DNA from: Mycolicibacterium aurum | Lineage (GTDB): Bacteria > Actinomycetota > Actinomycetes > Mycobacteriales > Mycobacteriaceae | DNA length: 64,000 nucleotides | Direction of reading: 5' to 3' | Assembly: GCA_900078775.1 (NCBI GenBank) | Contig: LT549889.1 | Coordinates: 3,224,001 to 3,288,000, forward strand | Shown: piece by piece, positions 62,247-64,000 of the stretch | Layout of the letters: each line of letters begins with the position of its first letter | Numbering within the stretch: the stretch's first letter is position 1 | The notes under the pieces: generated by a model | Seen by the model: only the letters and a program-made list of their open reading frames with translations | Databases searched by the model: none | Told to the model about the DNA's origin: nothing | Position numbers and translations under genes: made by a program

Positions 62247-62738
62247 CTAGACAGTGACCTCGTCGAGCTTCCCGGTCGCGACGTCGAAGATGAAGCCGCG
62301 CAGCGACTCATGCTTGGTGACGAACGGGCTGGCCTCGATGCGGCGCAAGGACTGCCGCACGTCCTCTTCGATATCGGTGAACGACTCGGCGGCCCACTCC
62401 GGCTTGATCCCGGTCTCGTCCTGGATGGAGCGTTTGAACTCGTCGTCGGTGAAGGTCAGCATGCCGCAGTCGGTGTGGTGGATCAGGATGATCTCCCTGG
62501 TGCCGAGCAGCCGCTGGCTGATGGCCAGCGAGCGGATCTCGTCGTCGGTGACCACACCTCCGGCATTGCGGATCACGTGCGCCTCGCCGTCGCCGAGGCC
62601 GAGGATCCGGTACACGTCCAGTCGGGCGTCCATGCAGGCGACGACGGCGACGTGCTTGCTCGGCGGCAACGGCAGCGGTCCGGTGAACGACTGCGCGTAC
62701 ACCGCATTGTTGGCCAGGTACTGATCGGTGACAGACAT
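62247..62738 (-). CDS. canA: Beta-carbonic anhydrase
   Basis: A 163-residue beta-class enzyme with zinc ligands Cys35, His88 and Cys91 and the Asp37/Arg39 dyad (VAVVACMDARLDVYRILGLG ... 'IILIHHTDCGMLTF'). It is short, as is Rv1284 (CanA). It interconverts CO2 and bicarbonate in the cytosol. TAATCT 7 nt upstream implies a leaderless mRNA. The MFS gene starts 31 bp downstream and may be partly co-transcribed. Confidence 0.93.
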   Translation of the reverse strand: MSVTDQYLANNAVYAQSFTGPLPLPPSKHVAVVACMDARLDVYRILGLGDGEAHVIRNAGGVVTDDEIRSLAISQRLLGTREIILIHHTDCGMLTFTDDEFKRSIQDETGIKPEWAAESFTDIEEDVRQSLRRIEASPFVTKHESLRGFIFDVATGKLDEVTV

Positions 62739-62745
62739 AGGCGGC

Positions 62746-62751
62746 AGATTA
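62746..62751 (-). promoter_or_regulatory. Putative -10 box of canA (leaderless)
   Basis: TAATCT on the minus strand, seven nucleotides before the ATG. Confidence 0.55.
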
Positions 62752-62816
62752 GACCCGAATGCCGACGATCTGCACCCCCAGAATCACGGTGAGCCGATCC
62801 CGTCCCGCGCGGGAAG

Positions 62817-64000
62817 TCAGGCCGGGTCGGCGGGCGGCAACGTGACGATGAACCGGGTATCGCCGGGCACACTGTGCAATTCGATGGTCCCGCCGTGGGC
62901 CTTCACCACCGCGGCGACGATGGCCAGTCCCAGTCCGGTGCTGCCGCCGCGGCGCGACCTCGAGGAGTCACCGCGGGCGAACCGCTCGAAAACCTCGGGC
63001 TGCAACGCTTCCGGGATGCCCGGGCCGTCGTCGGCGACGGTCAGCACCGCCTCGCCGGTGTCGGCCACCGCGATCGAGGTGGTGACGGTGGTGCCGGCCG
63101 GGGTGTGCAACCGCGCGTTGGTGAGCAGATTGGTCAGCACCTGGTGCAGCCGGGCCTGATCGCCGGTGACCAGCACCGGGTCATCCGGCAGATCCAGCGT
63201 CCACTCGTAGTCGGGCCCCGCGGCGTGGGCGTCGCCGACAGCGTCGAGCACCACCCGCGCCAGGTCGACCGGCGTGCGCTCCAGCGGGCGCCCCTCGTCC
63301 AGGCGGGCCAGCAGCAGCATGTCCTCGACCAGGGCGGTGAGCCGCTGCGTCTCCGATTCCACCCGCCCGACCGCATGCGCGACATCCTCGGGCAGCTGCG
63401 CCCGATGACGCTGGGCCAGTTCGGTATAGCCGCGGATGGCGGCCAGCGGGGTGCGCAACTCGTGACTGGCGTCGGAGACGAACTGGCGCACCCGGGTCTC
63501 GCTGGCGTACCGGGCCGACAGCGCCGCGGCGATCCGGTCCAGCATCCGGTTCAGCGCCGAGCCCAGCCGGCCGACCTCGGTATGGGCGGAGGCCGGGTCG
63601 ACCGGCGCGATCGACGTCGGCAACCGCACCTCGCCCTTCTCCAGATCGAGATGGGCGACATCCCGGGCGGCCTCGGAAAGCCTTGCCAACGGCGCCAATT
63701 GGCGACGGATGGTCAAGACACCGATGGCGGTCGCCGCGACCAGCGCCACCGCCGCGATGATGCAGAACATCAGGAGGACAGACAGCAGGATGTCGTCGAC
63801 AAAGGTGGTGGGCAGGCCGATCACGATGGTCTGGGCGCCGCGGGTCGCCGGCCGCGCCACCACCCGGTAGCTGCCCAGCCCGTCCAACTGCACGCTGACC
63901 GGGGTGCGGGTGGCAGGGACCTCGGCGAGCTGGGCGGCCGCCGCGGCGCTGACCCGGGCGGTGGCGCCCTCGGCGGTGATGACCCCGGCGTCGACGGACC
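62817..64000 (-). CDS. HAMP-domain sensor histidine kinase (5' end outside window)
   Basis: The open frame continues to the window edge, so the N-terminal membrane helix and part of the sensor domain are missing. Visible parts are a periplasmic segment, a transmembrane helix (LLSVLLMFCIIAAVALVAAT), a HAMP linker ('RRQLAPLARLSEAARDVAHL'), HisKA with RQFVSDASHELRTPLAAIRG, and HATPase_c (NLLTNARLHTPAGT, 'VADDGPGIPEALQPEVFERF', 'GSTGLGLAIVAAVVKAHGG'). This is the TrcS/MprB-like OmpR-class type; the response regulator gene is expected just upstream, outside the window. Confidence 0.93.
   Translation of the reverse strand, partial: SVDAGVITAEGATARVSAAAAAQLAEVPATRTPVSVQLDGLGSYRVVARPATRGAQTIVIGLPTTFVDDILLSVLLMFCIIAAVALVAATAIGVLTIRRQLAPLARLSEAARDVAHLDLEKGEVRLPTSIAPVDPASAHTEVGRLGSALNRMLDRIAAALSARYASETRVRQFVSDASHELRTPLAAIRGYTELAQRHRAQLPEDVAHAVGRVESETQRLTALVEDMLLLARLDEGRPLERTPVDLARVVLDAVGDAHAAGPDYEWTLDLPDDPVLVTGDQARLHQVLTNLLTNARLHTPAGTTVTTSIAVADTGEAVLTVADDGPGIPEALQPEVFERFARGDSSRSRRGGSTGLGLAIVAAVVKAHGGTIELHSVPGDTRFIVTLPPADPA

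Overview
The window is chromosomal DNA from a high-GC, probably rapidly growing, Mycolicibacterium-type mycobacterium. The evidence is gene order and diagnostic features. The run nucS, class III cyclase, ada-alkA, ogt, rrn operon, murA, cobalamin adenosyltransferase, DUF2550, atpCDGAHFEBI, wecA, sua5, prmC, prfA, rpmE, rho, thrB, thrC, hom, lysA, argS, then cysNC, cysD and a beta-carbonic anhydrase, matches from memory the Rv1321-to-Rv1284 segment of M. tuberculosis. The rRNA leader has the mycobacterial CL1 promoter and box A, the 16S-23S spacer lacks tRNA genes, ATP synthase has a fused b-delta subunit, and MurA has Asp at the fosfomycin-target position. No species is named.

Layout. 1-8.1 kb: 5' end of nucS, a membrane cyclase, a glutaminase-STAS fusion, a secreted protein of unknown function, a DedA protein, and the alkylation-repair pair ada-alkA/ogt. 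8.1-13.9 kb: a complete rRNA operon on the minus strand (16S 5' end near 13.49 kb, 5S 3' end near 8.17 kb) with tandem promoters just downstream of murA. 13.8-25.7 kb: murA, the cobalamin adenosyltransferase, the ATP synthase operon and wecA. 25.7-40.2 kb: translation and termination genes (sua5, prmC, prfA, rpmE, rho), the aspartate-family pathway (thrB, thrC, hom, lysA), argS and tRNA-Arg(CCG). A fadD/tetR divergent pair sits between rpmE and rho.

40.2-57.2 kb is the accessory part: a glutaminyl cyclase-like protein, small exported proteins, a GIY-YIG-like protein, two very large modular exported proteins (a beta-propeller/cadherin/glycoside hydrolase chimera and a PQQ-type sugar dehydrogenase with PKD domain), an F420-dependent oxidoreductase, a NarL-type two-component system with a DUF4097-like partner, an Rrf2-like regulator, a PPOX-fold protein and an isochorismatase. 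57.2-62.8 kb: sulfate activation (cysQ, cysNC, cysD), an MFS efflux pump and a beta-carbonic anhydrase. The window ends inside a sensor histidine kinase.

The most notable signals are: (i) at least twelve genes with a TANNNT -10 hexamer 6-9 nt before the start codon, implying leaderless mRNAs; (ii) one shared N-terminal export motif (GRVGALAxALG) on three otherwise unrelated large exported proteins; (iii) an 18-bp tandem repeat that copies the start codon of a small exported protein; (iv) a perfect 20-bp inverted repeat after cysQ; and (v) a 27-bp near-perfect hairpin between tetR and rho. I saw no CRISPR array, insertion sequence, prophage or secretion-system locus, and no clearly new multi-gene system.
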